NCBI RefSeq assembly: GCF_036370855.1
Contig: NC_088098.1
Coordinates: 136,668,721-136,732,720 of the forward strand
Direction of reading: 5' to 3'
DNA: 64,000 bases
From: Dromaius novaehollandiae
Lineage: Eukaryota; Chordata; Aves; Casuariiformes; Dromaiidae
Shown here: positions 49,395 through 61,370 of the stretch, piece after piece
Numbering within the stretch: position 1 is the first letter of the stretch
Layout: each line of letters starts with the position of its first letter
Notes under the pieces: generated by a model
Database searches by the model: none
Told to the model about the DNA's origin: nothing
The model's input: the letters and a program-made list of their open reading frames with translations, nothing else
Program-made: the position numbers and the translations under genes

Positions 49395-49490
49395 GAGGAA
49401 GAGATCCCTTCCCAGATACCTCATTGCTTGGGAGGTGGGAGACTGAGGTTCAAGTCCCATCTCTGCCTGACACAGACAATGACATACCAT
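49395..49490 (+). mobile_element. Possible tRNA-derived SINE fossil (MIR-like)
   Basis: GGGAGACTGAGGTTCAAGTC continues into CCCATCTCTGCCTGACAC. GGTTCAAGTCC (49447-49457) matches a polymerase III B box, and its setting recalls the tRNA-related part of MIR-type SINEs. It is short and diverged, so the family is not certain. Confidence 0.35.
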
Positions 49491-52400
49491 CAGGCTTTTG
49501 CATCGATTCCTACAGCCCCAGATCCATGTTTTCCTCTGCTCCTGGTCTTGTTTAATTTTGTACCAGTAGCAAGTATTTACAAAAGATGGAATCATACTCT
49601 TTCCTATCCACAGTGCAAGGGAGCATGTTAATCAAAAAACTGTTGACTGTTAGGAGGCTGATGGCACATCTTCTCCATCCTCGCTTGACTAGAAACTGCA
49701 ACCTATCAAAAGTAACAGATGCATTTCTGTGAAAAATCCTGCTTTCAAGTGGTTTACATTTACCTTTCATCAAGAAAATTCCCTGCCAGTCCTACTCCCA
49801 ACTAATTTAAAATGTTTTATGTTTCAGGGCTTTTCTTCTCATCTTTGGAGACTTCTATAAGTCAATAGAGCTCAGTGTTAGGATATTTTCTTTCATATCA
49901 CGCCTGTTTCCCTTTCTAGGATTTCGTCTCATTAGCCCAAAATATACTTCTCTGCCCATTTTTATCTCTTTCACCTTGAATGTGAGACATGATTTGTAAA
50001 GTCAGATTCCTTCAAAGGGAAAGTATACTCTATGTGAAAGTAGACTCCAGCAGAGTTGTGAGACAATGTCCATTCACAGAAAGAAACAAACACAGAGAGA
50101 GAATGAAAAAGGGGCCTGCTGTGTGGCAAAAGCAATTTCTGGAAAAAAAATAAAGACTGAATTTTGCCAGTGTGCTGAATGAGAATATTTCAACTACTGA
50201 ATGACAAATAAAGTAGCTTTTCCCTGGAGTAAAATATTCTGTGGAGCCAAAAGAGGAGCTGAAAAGCAACACTTTATAATAATCGTTCAGAAAGTTGTGG
50301 AAAGTCTTAAGGAGAACATCTGGTATGCTAAAGAACTGAATTTGAATTTTCTAGTGCCAAATAGAGTCGACAAGGTAGGATAAATTATTCTGTGGGACAT
50401 TTTATGCAAAGTTGTTCAAGCCTGGATTATTAACTAATGTCCAAATAAGAGCCTGGAACAACCGCAGAAAGAACCTTTGGATGTCTGTAAAGGGATTTTA
50501 CAGTATAAATGCAACAAGCTACATGGCTATATTGTGCATCAGTGGGTCATGGATTGATGAAACACTAAAGCAATATCGCTACGGGGAATGTGTTATCAAA
50601 TTTTGTTTCAGGCGACTATAAAAGCACTATCAACACATCTCCTTTTCTGTCACACTAAAACCAACTTTGAGGCTGTTTTTTAGGCTATTTTGAGGAGAAC
50701 CATGACTGATAACTGATAGATAACAAGTCATTAAGCAAGCACTAGTTTTACAGTCAGCATCATCTGTTTATTACAGCAAACACCACATGCTGGGAGAATA
50801 TGTAGCTTCTTGGGTAGCCACACTCTCTCAGGTATGTTCATGTTTATTTTTGACCTTAAAAAATAAGTAGCTACCAAGCATGAGCACAGTCTTCAGCTGG
50901 TGAAAATCAGTAACACTCTGCATCTGCTGAGGTTAAGTCCGTCCTGACAATATCCCCCCTGCTTTATTCTGTATGAAAATTCAAAGAGAAAAAAAAGAAG
51001 AAAAAATACTTCTCTGCAGGGGACACATGCTGGATGCAGTCTCTTATAAAGGATTCTTCTCTTATGAGGTAGGCTTTTTTCATTTAAGATGTGGTGAAGC
51101 AGGGATAAAGGATCTTCCCTTTTGCCCAGTGCAGCACTCCCTTATAGACATCTCTGAGGTTACGAGCGACTCCAGGCTCACTCCCCTGTATGAGAGGATT
51201 TATGCTCTTCATCTTTGTCTCCTTGGATATATCAGCTATTTTGTGACAGATGATGGGCAATGGGAGGAAAGAGAACATGTCTTGCTTCATACCTGCCCTT
51301 CATCACAGGCACAAAGTGTTATATGTGGATGAACTTAAGTGGAATTTTGAAAGTGGCCTTTTGGTCAGTAATAAGTGATCTTACCTTTGATAGTAAGAAC
51401 CAATATTCTCCTGTTTCTCTCAAAGTATTATCCAAGTTTCACTTTCATCCCTATTTGGAGGGGATAGGGACATGTATTTGGGAAAACAGAGGGACCCCGA
51501 GACTCCAGCTTGGCTTTGAAGAAGTTTCCCATTATTCTGGTCCCTGTTTAGAAGAGAGAATATGACCTGTAGTTGGAGAATACTAGGAATTCTTCTTGAT
51601 AAAGACACACATTAATAGTCTGAATTCTGGAATGTATAAAATATCCTGCCAAGTCTTCTTAGGAAGGTATGATAAACTTGCCTTTTAAGGAAGAGCACCA
51701 ATACAGCTCCCAAGGGTAAAAGCGACTAATGGAGAATGAAACTGAAGAACTGGCCTAGACAACCACATCAGGGAGGTCAATGTCTCCTAAAGTGGCATGC
51801 AGAACAGTGCATCCACAGGCAGTCTTGCCATGATCAAAGGGTTTATCTGAAGTGCTGTAAGTTAATTAGAGGAAAGTTGAAGGGCTGTCAGATAATGCTA
51901 AGCTTCATTAAATACTGGCTCCATGGCAAAAATCTAAGAGAGAGACATGATACATTTATTTTAATTGCTTTTTGCCTTGATTATGTCTTGGCCGCCTTGA
52001 ATATCAACTGCTTACACAGGTATATATAACCAGGCATAATGCAGAAGATGGTAGAGGAGCTTCACTAGCTTGGCGGGTTTTACACTAAGCCAGAAAAGTC
52101 ATTAATGAGTGTATTTTTGTTTATATCAGACAGACAGGCAACGTAACAATGAAGTATCCCGATTAACCACTAGGTCTTTCATAGCGTTAGAAAAGGAGAC
52201 AATCGAATGTGACAAGAGTTAAGCAGAATGCATCGCTTTCCCTCCAACTTTGGTGAAACTAACTGATCTTATTTTCTTTAGGTTTATTTAAAAATGTTGT
52301 GTTGTTTTTCTCTGTATGAACCATTCTATGCTTTGTGAATAAAAGTTTGGGGCTGTGGTGAATCCAACAAGATTTGGATGAAATTTGTTGTATGTGAGCA

Positions 52401-54949
52401 AATGCAGATATCTGCCGAAGACTGAAGAGCACAGCAGAAGGAAAATAGTGCATGAGCTCAGAGCAGTCATGTGATCAGAAAAAAGTCATTCAGTGCAGCA
52501 GTTTTAAAGACATTCTACTCTCAGATCCAAAAAATCATACCCATGCCTATTTCTCCAGGATACATAAATCAGCAAACTGCAGTACAATACAGAGAGGCCT
52601 GTTGAAAAATATTTCGGGGTCAACAGATCAAAAGAAATTGAAAATCATGTATCTGGTATGGGCTAACAAGTGACACAAGAGTGCATGTCACAATAAAAGT
52701 GTCTGAGATCCTTATCACATTAGTGGCTGCAATTTTGACCTGACAGACCACATACATGTTTCATACTTAGCTCTGATAGAGAAATAGCCCCTTTCTAATA
52801 TTTTTCTTTGATTTGCAAAGTAAATTTTTGTGGGGCATCATGCATTGTTTTCAAAAAGAGAGTAGTTTTAAAATCCACAGAAGGAACTTTATGGTCATTT
52901 ATCAGTACAAGCCATAGCATTTGCTCAGTAATTTCTGCATGAGAAATCTTGACTTGCTGGCACTAAATCATCCCTTTCAGAGATTTGAAATCCAGAGATA
53001 AAGAATTCAAATGACAGGGAATGTGCTCTATCTCTAGCTGAGTTGATCAGTGTCTCACTGATGATAAATTGCACTTTAATTTCAAGCCTAATTTGCCTAG
53101 CTACTGCTTTCAGAAGAATGTGTTTTCCCAATACTCTCCTTTCTGAAAACTGTCTGTTGCTTATTTCAATAAATAATGCAAAATATTTATTTAAGCTGCT
53201 GGGATATGGAGGAGGGTGAGCACTAGTCAGTACCGTGCGCCTTGGAAGCAAAGTAATCTTTGACCACAGGGATGGCACATCAAATTGCAGCCACAAAAAG
53301 CCCTGAAAAGTCTCCACTCAAACTATGCCATTACAAAGTTGCAACTGTTAGTGCAGGCATGAGGAGAGAGCAACTTTGATTTTCTCCTCTTTGTAACTCT
53401 GCTCAGCCTTGCCTTTATCAATAAGTTCTACTAATGCCTGTGTGCAAGTTCTGTCATTCAGTCAGAATGAGAAAACTCTCCTTGACAGACATTCAGATAC
53501 TGGAGAGCAAGGAAAAAAAAAAATCTGATGATTTCTGTGGAGTTTGTCTAACACACAGCATTTGCTTACAAACCTCTAGTCTTGACCATTTGATTTTCCT
53601 GCCAGATGCCGTTTCTGTTTTTTTTTTCTTTTTGTTTTCTTATAGAAAACACCAAGCCTTTTCAAACTGCTCGGACTCAGTCCTCCTGGGAGAGTTCATC
53701 CCTGATAAGCCATACATACCTGAAGTCCCCTCCCTTGTCCCCATCCGCAAGCAACACGCAGCTCCGAGCTGTCCTGAGCAGGGCATGCAGTGCTGCCAGT
53801 GTGACAGAGCACCGTGGGGCCACTATGCAGCATGTGCTGGCCTCCCAAGGCTCTTCTTGCCAGGTGTGAAGGGTGGCCTGCAGCCACATCTCCTCTGGAG
53901 CATTACCTCTGGGCCACTATTACCAGGCAGCGTAGACAAAGCCACTCAGTCTAATATATAAGGTGGTTACAATTTGGTTTCTGTTGGCAGATAAAGAACG
54001 TTGCCTGAATGACCGCAGGGTGACAGAGTTACTCAGACTTCTCTTTCCCCTCTCTCCCAGGGAAACTAGCAAGGTAGTGCTCCATAAGATCATGCAAGAC
54101 AGTTCTTGGTGTGCCATGAATTGCCAGCCTGTGTCAAACTGCTATATAACACAGCAATTCAGAGGTTATTGAAAGCGACAGAAGCAACCTGTCAGGAAGC
54201 TGATGTGGCTGGGATCTCCTTTTGACAGGAGAATTTTGGATGCAAGCAAATCACGTGAACATGAAGAAAACAAGGGGTCAGTTTCGACAGCTATATAGAG
54301 GTAGTGTGAGTTATGTGTATATATAGGAATATTCAAATTCTAAGCACCGTTTCAAAGTGCAGCCCTCACCCAGTCTTGTGGGAATCATTGCTTTTGTGCT
54401 GAGTCCCTTCAGACAGTCCCCCCAAAGTCCACGTGGAGCAGTCACTGAAGTCCCAAGTCAAGTCCATGTTGCTGAAGTCCCCAGTCCCCAGTAGGTTTGT
54501 CTGATTTCTTTATATCTCTGCATTTGTTGGTGACTGGCAAGAGAAGGGGCTGATGCTGACTGCTCCTCTTGTGAGTGAAAGGCTGTCCCTTCCCTGTGCT
54601 GCTCCTGCTGCTACTCCAGAAGTTCAGTGTGAGCATCCTACTGTCATGGGAAGAAGCAGTGAGCACCAGGGTATCTATCAATCTCTGTCTCTATTCCAGT
54701 AGCAGTGACAGTGGTGTGCAGAGAGGACAGGTACTCAGCAACTTTATGTATTTCTGCTGGAGCTCTGATCTCTCTCACCCTTCTCCTTTCCTTCTCTCAG
54801 GGTTGTCCTCCTTTAACCAACCTGGAGATGGGATAAAAGCATCCCTTGAAAGTTCTTCATTATGATCTCTAAGGAGATACTCATACAGCCTAAGTGAAAT
54901 GTTGTTGGTATGATGCTCACAACTCCTGTGGTTATTAAGAACCGAATAC

Positions 54950-55080
54950 AAATAGGAGTGAGCATCACAGGATAACAGGACTGGGAGGACAGCTCCTGAG
55001 TCACTGAGTGCAGTCTTATGTTATTATTGGCAATCTGGTCATCAGGTCCACCTAGTTCCATCTTACAGAGCAGTTCAGTA
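54950..55080 (-). mobile_element. Degenerate CR1 LINE scrap
   Basis: ATCACAGGATAACAGGACTG followed by GGAGGACAGCTCCTGAG, and later GGTCATC-like and CCACCTAGTTCC blocks, resembles the reverse complement of a CR1 3' region. It is old and diverged, with approximate limits. Confidence 0.45.
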
Positions 55081-57340
55081 ATTTCTTTGTTCCCATTGCT
55101 CTTCCTGGAAGGTTGTCTCAGAAATAGTTACTGTAATGATTAAGCATGGAAAGAGAATCCCAAAGTTTAGGCATGGTTAATTGCTACTTGATCATTCTTG
55201 TACTAATTTGATCCCCAAGCTTATATGTCTTCCCCATACTTTCTATCTGTTCCTTATCCCTGTCTACTTATAAGCACTCCTGTTCTTCTCTCTGCCATGT
55301 TTTTTTCTAGAGCAAGGAAAGCAAGCCCATCTAGTCTCCATTCACTTCTCAAAGCAATAGCTTGTCCCATGTCCCTGATTATTCAAAGGGTCCAGGCATG
55401 CTCCATTTTGAGCTCCCTTCCCTGCACACACCTGAGCAGAGTTTACACCACACACTACTGGGGCCTTGTCCAGTGGCACAGATAATTCCCCAGGTATATT
55501 GGAAATAGACCATAATCATGCTGATGGCTCATGTCCCCCATTTATGCTTGTCTTAAACTGTTCATCTTTTCTACTTCTTCCTTTCCACCTGATAAGCCTC
55601 CATTCATGAGGCACATTTTGCTATTAGTCACAATGCTGCAGTTCACATGATTTATTTTTACCATTATCCTATTTGTTCTTTTTCATGTGTCATAATCTGA
55701 AATTTCTTCATATGGGTTAACATCTAAGCAACTCAATTCTGCAGGATAATTAATTAAAATTCCAAGCCACATAAGGGGGATCAGCCCTCCTCCCCCCCAG
55801 TTCTGTGCACATGCCCCTGCTATTCTTTATCATTTGATCATATTGTTTTAAGCCCAAGACCCCTTCCTGGATCAGTGTGCAGAGTATGAGAAAGTCATTC
55901 CTTTTCTAACTACTAAAAGCCTATTATTTAATCCCCTCATTTCAGGATACTGGGGATGTGAGGAGAGAGGGAGGAAGCAGAGTTTTTTAAATGTCTGACT
56001 CACTAACTCTACCAGCTAAACAAATGGGGAAGTAGGAAGCCTTGTGGAAAGACAGTATCCCAATTAAGACTGGATCATATTGCATACACAACAAGTTGAG
56101 CTAACAAAATTACATCAGTGCTGTTGATCTTAGTGTTTCATATTGCAATTCACTGCTAATTCAACAGCTAGTGTCCATCCACAGGACAGTGTTTTATCAG
56201 GATTACTTTACCCTGAAGAGATGGGGATCAGAGAATACGAAATTTTTCTCAGGTAAGCCAAAGACTTCTTTGTATCCCTAGTCAAAAGATGACATCATTC
56301 TTGCAACCAAATTGGCACAGCTATAGCAGTGCACATTTCCTTGGATGTAGGGACATACACACTCACTGCCAGGTGAGAAGCCTGTTTATGCTGTGCTGCA
56401 GCAGCTCTGCACATTGACATCTTCCACACTGATAACACGGTGCATTGTTCAGACTAAGTGGTTCATAATGGCATGGAAACACTGAACGCGGATAACACTC
56501 TGGATCAGACTGCCCACAGGAAGCCTTTCATGTCAGCACTAAAAAGTAAAAGTGCGCTCTGGAGGGCAGGTCCGATCAGCTTCCAGCAAGGATCTGCTTT
56601 TTTTAAGGTACATTGAGGACTGACCTGCAGTCAAACTAGAAAAGTTATCCCTGCTTCTTCTTAATCTGAGGATGGTATTTTTCATTCTGAACTATTGCAA
56701 GCTTCTCACTTGCCTCAGTACATTGCCATCATTATCAATGACAATGCACCCTTCAATAATCCCCAGTGAAAGTACACATATAGCATCTTGATTTATTAAG
56801 TGGGTGAATCCATGTGTGAATTAATTCAGCTGTGTATTAGTCACAAAAGGTTGGCAGAGAATATCACACCTGAAGTTGTTTGAATCTTTTTGTCTCCTCT
56901 GTGATGTCCTTCCCTTCCCTGTAACCAAAGCACATTATGTTGAACTAGATACATGTTGTGTAATTGTTGCTTAAAGAATAAAACATGTTTTTTCAGTTTC
57001 CTAGGTGATGACTCCATTGTGACACCCTGCACCACACCAGACAACATCAATCACATTCCTTCCCCTCATTTAACGTGTCCTTCTGCCAGGGAGATGCATG
57101 AAACTTGATTTTCCAGTTCAAGGGAGTTATCTTGAAAACAGGGAACAAACATTGTTTTCCTGAAATTTCAAGCAGATGGAGGGGTTGCACCATCTAAATC
57201 ATCTGAAACTTGGGAATCTATCAGAGTAACTTCTGTGTTTCATCTTTTTTTCTGGAGGTTATGCTATATATTCAGTCTGTGGTGTCCCCAACGCTTTTTA
57301 CCTGGTGAAGATCTCAGTGAAAGTTTTTTTGTAGATCTTT

Positions 57341-57382
57341 GTGTGCGTGTGCATGTGTGCATGTGTGCACGCATGTGCACAT
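57341..57382. repeat. Alternating purine-pyrimidine tract (GT/GC/AT mix)
   Basis: About 42 bp of nearly unbroken alternation (GTGTGCGTGTGCATGTGTGC followed by ATGTGTGCACGCATGTGCAC). This composition favours Z-DNA. Confidence 0.85.
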
Positions 57383-58733
57383 AACAGAGGTTTAAGGGAA
57401 TTATATTGCAAAAAATAAGAACAGTGTAAATTATTCATTATCAGCATAAGGCTAAGAAGACAAGACTATTTTCTTATATATTGGAAAACAGAAAAAAAAG
57501 AGGACATTAGCTTGGAAAGGACCTTGCAACTTTCTGCTGTGTGTCCCTTTTCATGCTTAGCCTGAGTTGCCACATGCCTATGCCTGCCAGCCTAGAGATA
57601 GCCAGTGACATCTGCGCTGAGGGCTGCTGTGCAGGGGCATATAAGTCCTGTTCTGCTGCATACATCCTGTCCCAGCATGGGCTGGTGCCAGTCTTGGTGC
57701 TGATGTGTGTGCAGTTAGCACTCAGCACAGGATGGAAATCAGGCTCAGAAAGATTTTAGCAAGGGTTATCCCCAAGGTAAGAGCTTCCCTGTGTTCAGTA
57801 TGAGAAGATATTATCCCTGGGCTTTCTTTTCTTTAAAAGAATCAGATGTCTTTAGATGGAGAGCTGGTAACTTTATTGTGAAAGAGTTAGCAGTCACCAC
57901 CACAAAAAAAATCCTTCCCCATCCCTTTCCCCTCCCATATCATCCATTTTGGAGCCTACAGTGATGGGTTTTTTTGCTACAAATACACTGAAGAGTAGAA
58001 TTACTTCAGATGTATCTGGAAATATGTTCTGAATTTGAAACCACGTTTCTTATGTTTGTATAGTCATTTTTAAAATGGAAAAAAAAAATTGGACCACAAT
58101 AAAAAAGATCACCTGTCTGCTTTTTTTCCCTAATTTTAGATTCAGAAAACTCCTTTCATATCTTTTCCTCATCTATTTAAATAGTCACAATAGGCTGATG
58201 CTTTATAAGTCTGTGTTCATTAAAGATTGTGTTTTCTTAGATAACAACCTTCAATCAAGTTGCTTCCAAGGTCACAGGTGAATGCAGCTTTATGTCTCCA
58301 TTCAGCTCCCATCTTCTGAAAGCATCAACAATGAAAACCATGAGAGAATGAGGGAGCAACAGCGCAGCATGCTGTGGTACCTGACTTTTTAGCTGCCTGG
58401 TCAGCAGAATGAAATCCACTATTCCACAAAGCATAGGAAAAATCAGGGGTCTCAGAAAGGTTCACTAGTACGTTGAACAATGAAACATTTAATATCACCA
58501 CTCAGAATTACAGAGAATAGAAGCAGGTCTTAAATCCTATCCCATTGTGGGATGTATGTATCTACCTCTTGGCCACAAGACCCTTCCTGTCAATTACATA
58601 TTCAGTCCATTGGTCCACTCCCTCTTCTCTCCATATATCTGCTTAGCCGAAATTTGCCATAAGAACTCACTTGGGATGATCAAGGCTAAGTCTTTTCCTC
58701 CAAGTGAAAAGGACTCAAGGAATTCAGAGGTGG

Positions 58734-58755
58734 TTTTTTTTTTTTTTTTCTAACA
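58734..58755. repeat. T16 tract followed by CTAACAG
   Basis: Sixteen thymines run into CTAACAG, which is acceptor-like. No exon can be supported after it. Confidence 0.8.
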
Positions 58756-59479
58756 GATTGTCCTAATCATAAAGGTATTGGTTATTTTGCACTGGGAGAC
58801 ATGAGGGGACACATACCTATTGAAACTCTTCCATAGTCAGCAAGACTGAACAGGCCTATGATCTAGGGATTAGACCACTGTTTTTGGAGAGGAAGGATGT
58901 AGGCTGAGACAGATCAACACAGATCCTGCATGCAGGCTCACCCATCTGGGGTGGCTGTTTGACTGCTACTGTGCTGCACTGCAAAAATCTTGAGCTGACA
59001 TGCTGTACAGATATCTAGTAGATTGAGTGCCTCAGTCAGGAGAGGCAGAAATACCTAGTTCTTGAGTGCCAGAGGGATGTAAGCATAGGCCAAGAGAACT
59101 GAGGATCTGGGCACTTGAGACATGGAAATATTACCTCTACTTGGAATACTTGAATCTAGCTTGGATTCACTCTTGGAAGCTTCCCTAAGTATGTATACAC
59201 ACTTCCAGGCTTTCAGCATCAGATGAGATGGGGTTTAAAGGATCACAACTTTGGATTTAGGCAACATTAAAGTACTAAAAGCCTTTCATGGCTCCATTCC
59301 CAAGTCATTTGGAATAATTAGCTGCCTATTCTCTAGGGAAAATGAAGAGCAGAATAGCATATATGTACAAGGTCAGGACTAAGGTTTATCAGCACCGTTT
59401 TCCTTTAATCATTCCTAGTATGTCTTGCAGATTTAAGAAAGCTAAGCACCACTCTCTGCTCATTCTCCTGAATGCTAAT

Positions 59480-59513
59480 CTTGTCTGTAGAGCCTCCTTG
59501 TCTGTAGAGCCTC
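59480..59513. repeat. 17-bp perfect tandem duplication
   Basis: CTTGTCTGTAGAGCCTC occurs twice without a mismatch, so the event is probably recent. Confidence 0.9.
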
Positions 59514-61055
59514 TTTGTTTCTATTGCACTTTCAAAGTTTTGTTGGGATCATGTCCTAAGGGAAGTCCTCTGCATTTTTAAATATAGACCTCATGTTGCC
59601 CCATGATTGCAGTCTATTCATTTCTTGCCATAGACATATGGGACACTTAACATAGATTCATAGAGCTCATACACAAACCATCTGGAGAACACCACTACTA
59701 AACAGAAGAGATACTTTGAGTGTGAGTGGTGAGATAAGATGACTATGACATTTTATCAGTTTGATGGAAACAACCTTTGGGGCTTTTTCAATTTCTGGGA
59801 ACACCACTGTTAAATGCAGGGGAGTATATTTGTCTCACCCTTAGTAAAGGTGGACTGGAAAATTTTGAATCAAAATATAAATTTTGTCAGTCCTGGACAG
59901 GACTTGAGATGTATTTTGAACTTCTGTACTTTTTGGACAAGTTATTGAGTCTAACCCATTGAAAACTGGAGTCAGAAATTCCAGTGTGCAGTGCAGCCAA
60001 AAAAATCCATGTTCTCCTCTGAGAAGGTCTTTACACAGAGCATCTTTGCTCTAGGATAGCTGTATTGACTTCAGCTGGGTTAATCAATTCACAATTGTGC
60101 AAGGGGGAAAAAAATGGGGAAGTAAGACCCAAAATTTGTTTTAATTAATCTCTTATTCTTTCCTGTTTGAAATATTCACTTAGTCTGGAAAAAGCCAAAA
60201 TCAAAATGAAAAACTTTGAAATGCTTATTTATGCTCACAGCTATTGGTCTTCCTTATTTCCTGTATATCCTGATGCTAAATAGCTTTAAATCAAAGGTGC
60301 TGTAGCATATTAAAACTACATCAGCCAAGGCACTTCCATGTTGAAGTCAAGACATTCTTTCAAAATTATTTTAATCAAGGTTCCCTAGACTGAATATTAA
60401 TACAAATTTTCCTGTGCAGGTAAGACAGTTATTTTATAAGAATTTGAAATAAATGTAATGGAATGACTTTCTAACTCATTCTTCAGGCCTTTATTAAGCT
60501 CAAGTAAGTAAAATCTTTTACATTGTGAATGCAGAGCAGTGAGGGGTGGGGAAGGCAAAAAATAGAAATAAATTTCCTAAGCAAAATGTACATAGGAAGT
60601 TTGCATTGTTTCAGGTTCTTTTAAGGGGCTTTTCCATATTACGGCACTGGAAGGCATATCCAATAGATAAATCATGCAGCCCCAGTTGATTAGAAAGTGT
60701 TCTGATGCAGTAAAAATTCATTGCATACTGAAGACCACACAGTTTTCAACAACAGGTTTCTGGATTAAGATGGGGGAAAATACCAGTCATTGAATCTATT
60801 ATTTAAATGATTCTACTGTAGTGCTTATTTCATTCTAATTTATAGAGTGATATTCTTTCAGATATGAGAATTGCTTGCAGATATATTAGTATCATCACTT
60901 TCAAATAACTGCATTGAACTTCCATTAATTACACCGAGATGTTACTTTTATCAAAAGGACATCTCAGAAAGGCTTTATAAGTTTCATGAATGCTAAAATA
61001 CCTCAAAAATTATGAAATGCTTTCTTGGAAACAGCTGAATTTGTAACTGGATTAA

Positions 61056-61370
61056 AGGACTGTAAATTATTCTAGTTTTATCTCCTATGCATCGGTAACC
61101 AACATCAATGCTCGAATAGACCGCATTTGCTCTATCACTGTTGAAATCGAGAGCATTGACAAAGGCCTTGAAATGGCAACTGGAGTTGTTCCGCATGGGA
61201 TATCAATGGAGATCCAGTGAAGGCTTGAACTCAGGTCTGCAATCAAATAAGCAAACTTTAGAGTACTGTCGCTGTCCTCCTGGAAAATGCAATTTGGCAG
61301 AACACTGCTTTTCTCATCCTTTGCTATTGCCAAAGAAGGCTCTCTTCCATCCCATATTGACATAGTAACT
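61056..61370. other. Unexplained CpG-retaining block with overlapping open frames
   Basis: At least six CpGs lie within about 200 bp of otherwise CpG-poor DNA. Several frames stay open. On plus, 61056-61220 reads through SVTNINARIDRICSITVEIE to a stop at 61218, and 61141-61365 is open in another frame. On minus, 61085-61363 and 60993-61196 are open. I recognise no protein. It may be an exon of an unknown gene, an old retrocopy or a conserved non-coding element. Confidence 0.25.

Noticed and set aside
59645..59670. ACATAGATTCATAGAG, resembling the start of a reversed CR1 end
   Set aside because: The match is confined to the simple ATAGATTCATAG string and does not continue into CR1 sequence.
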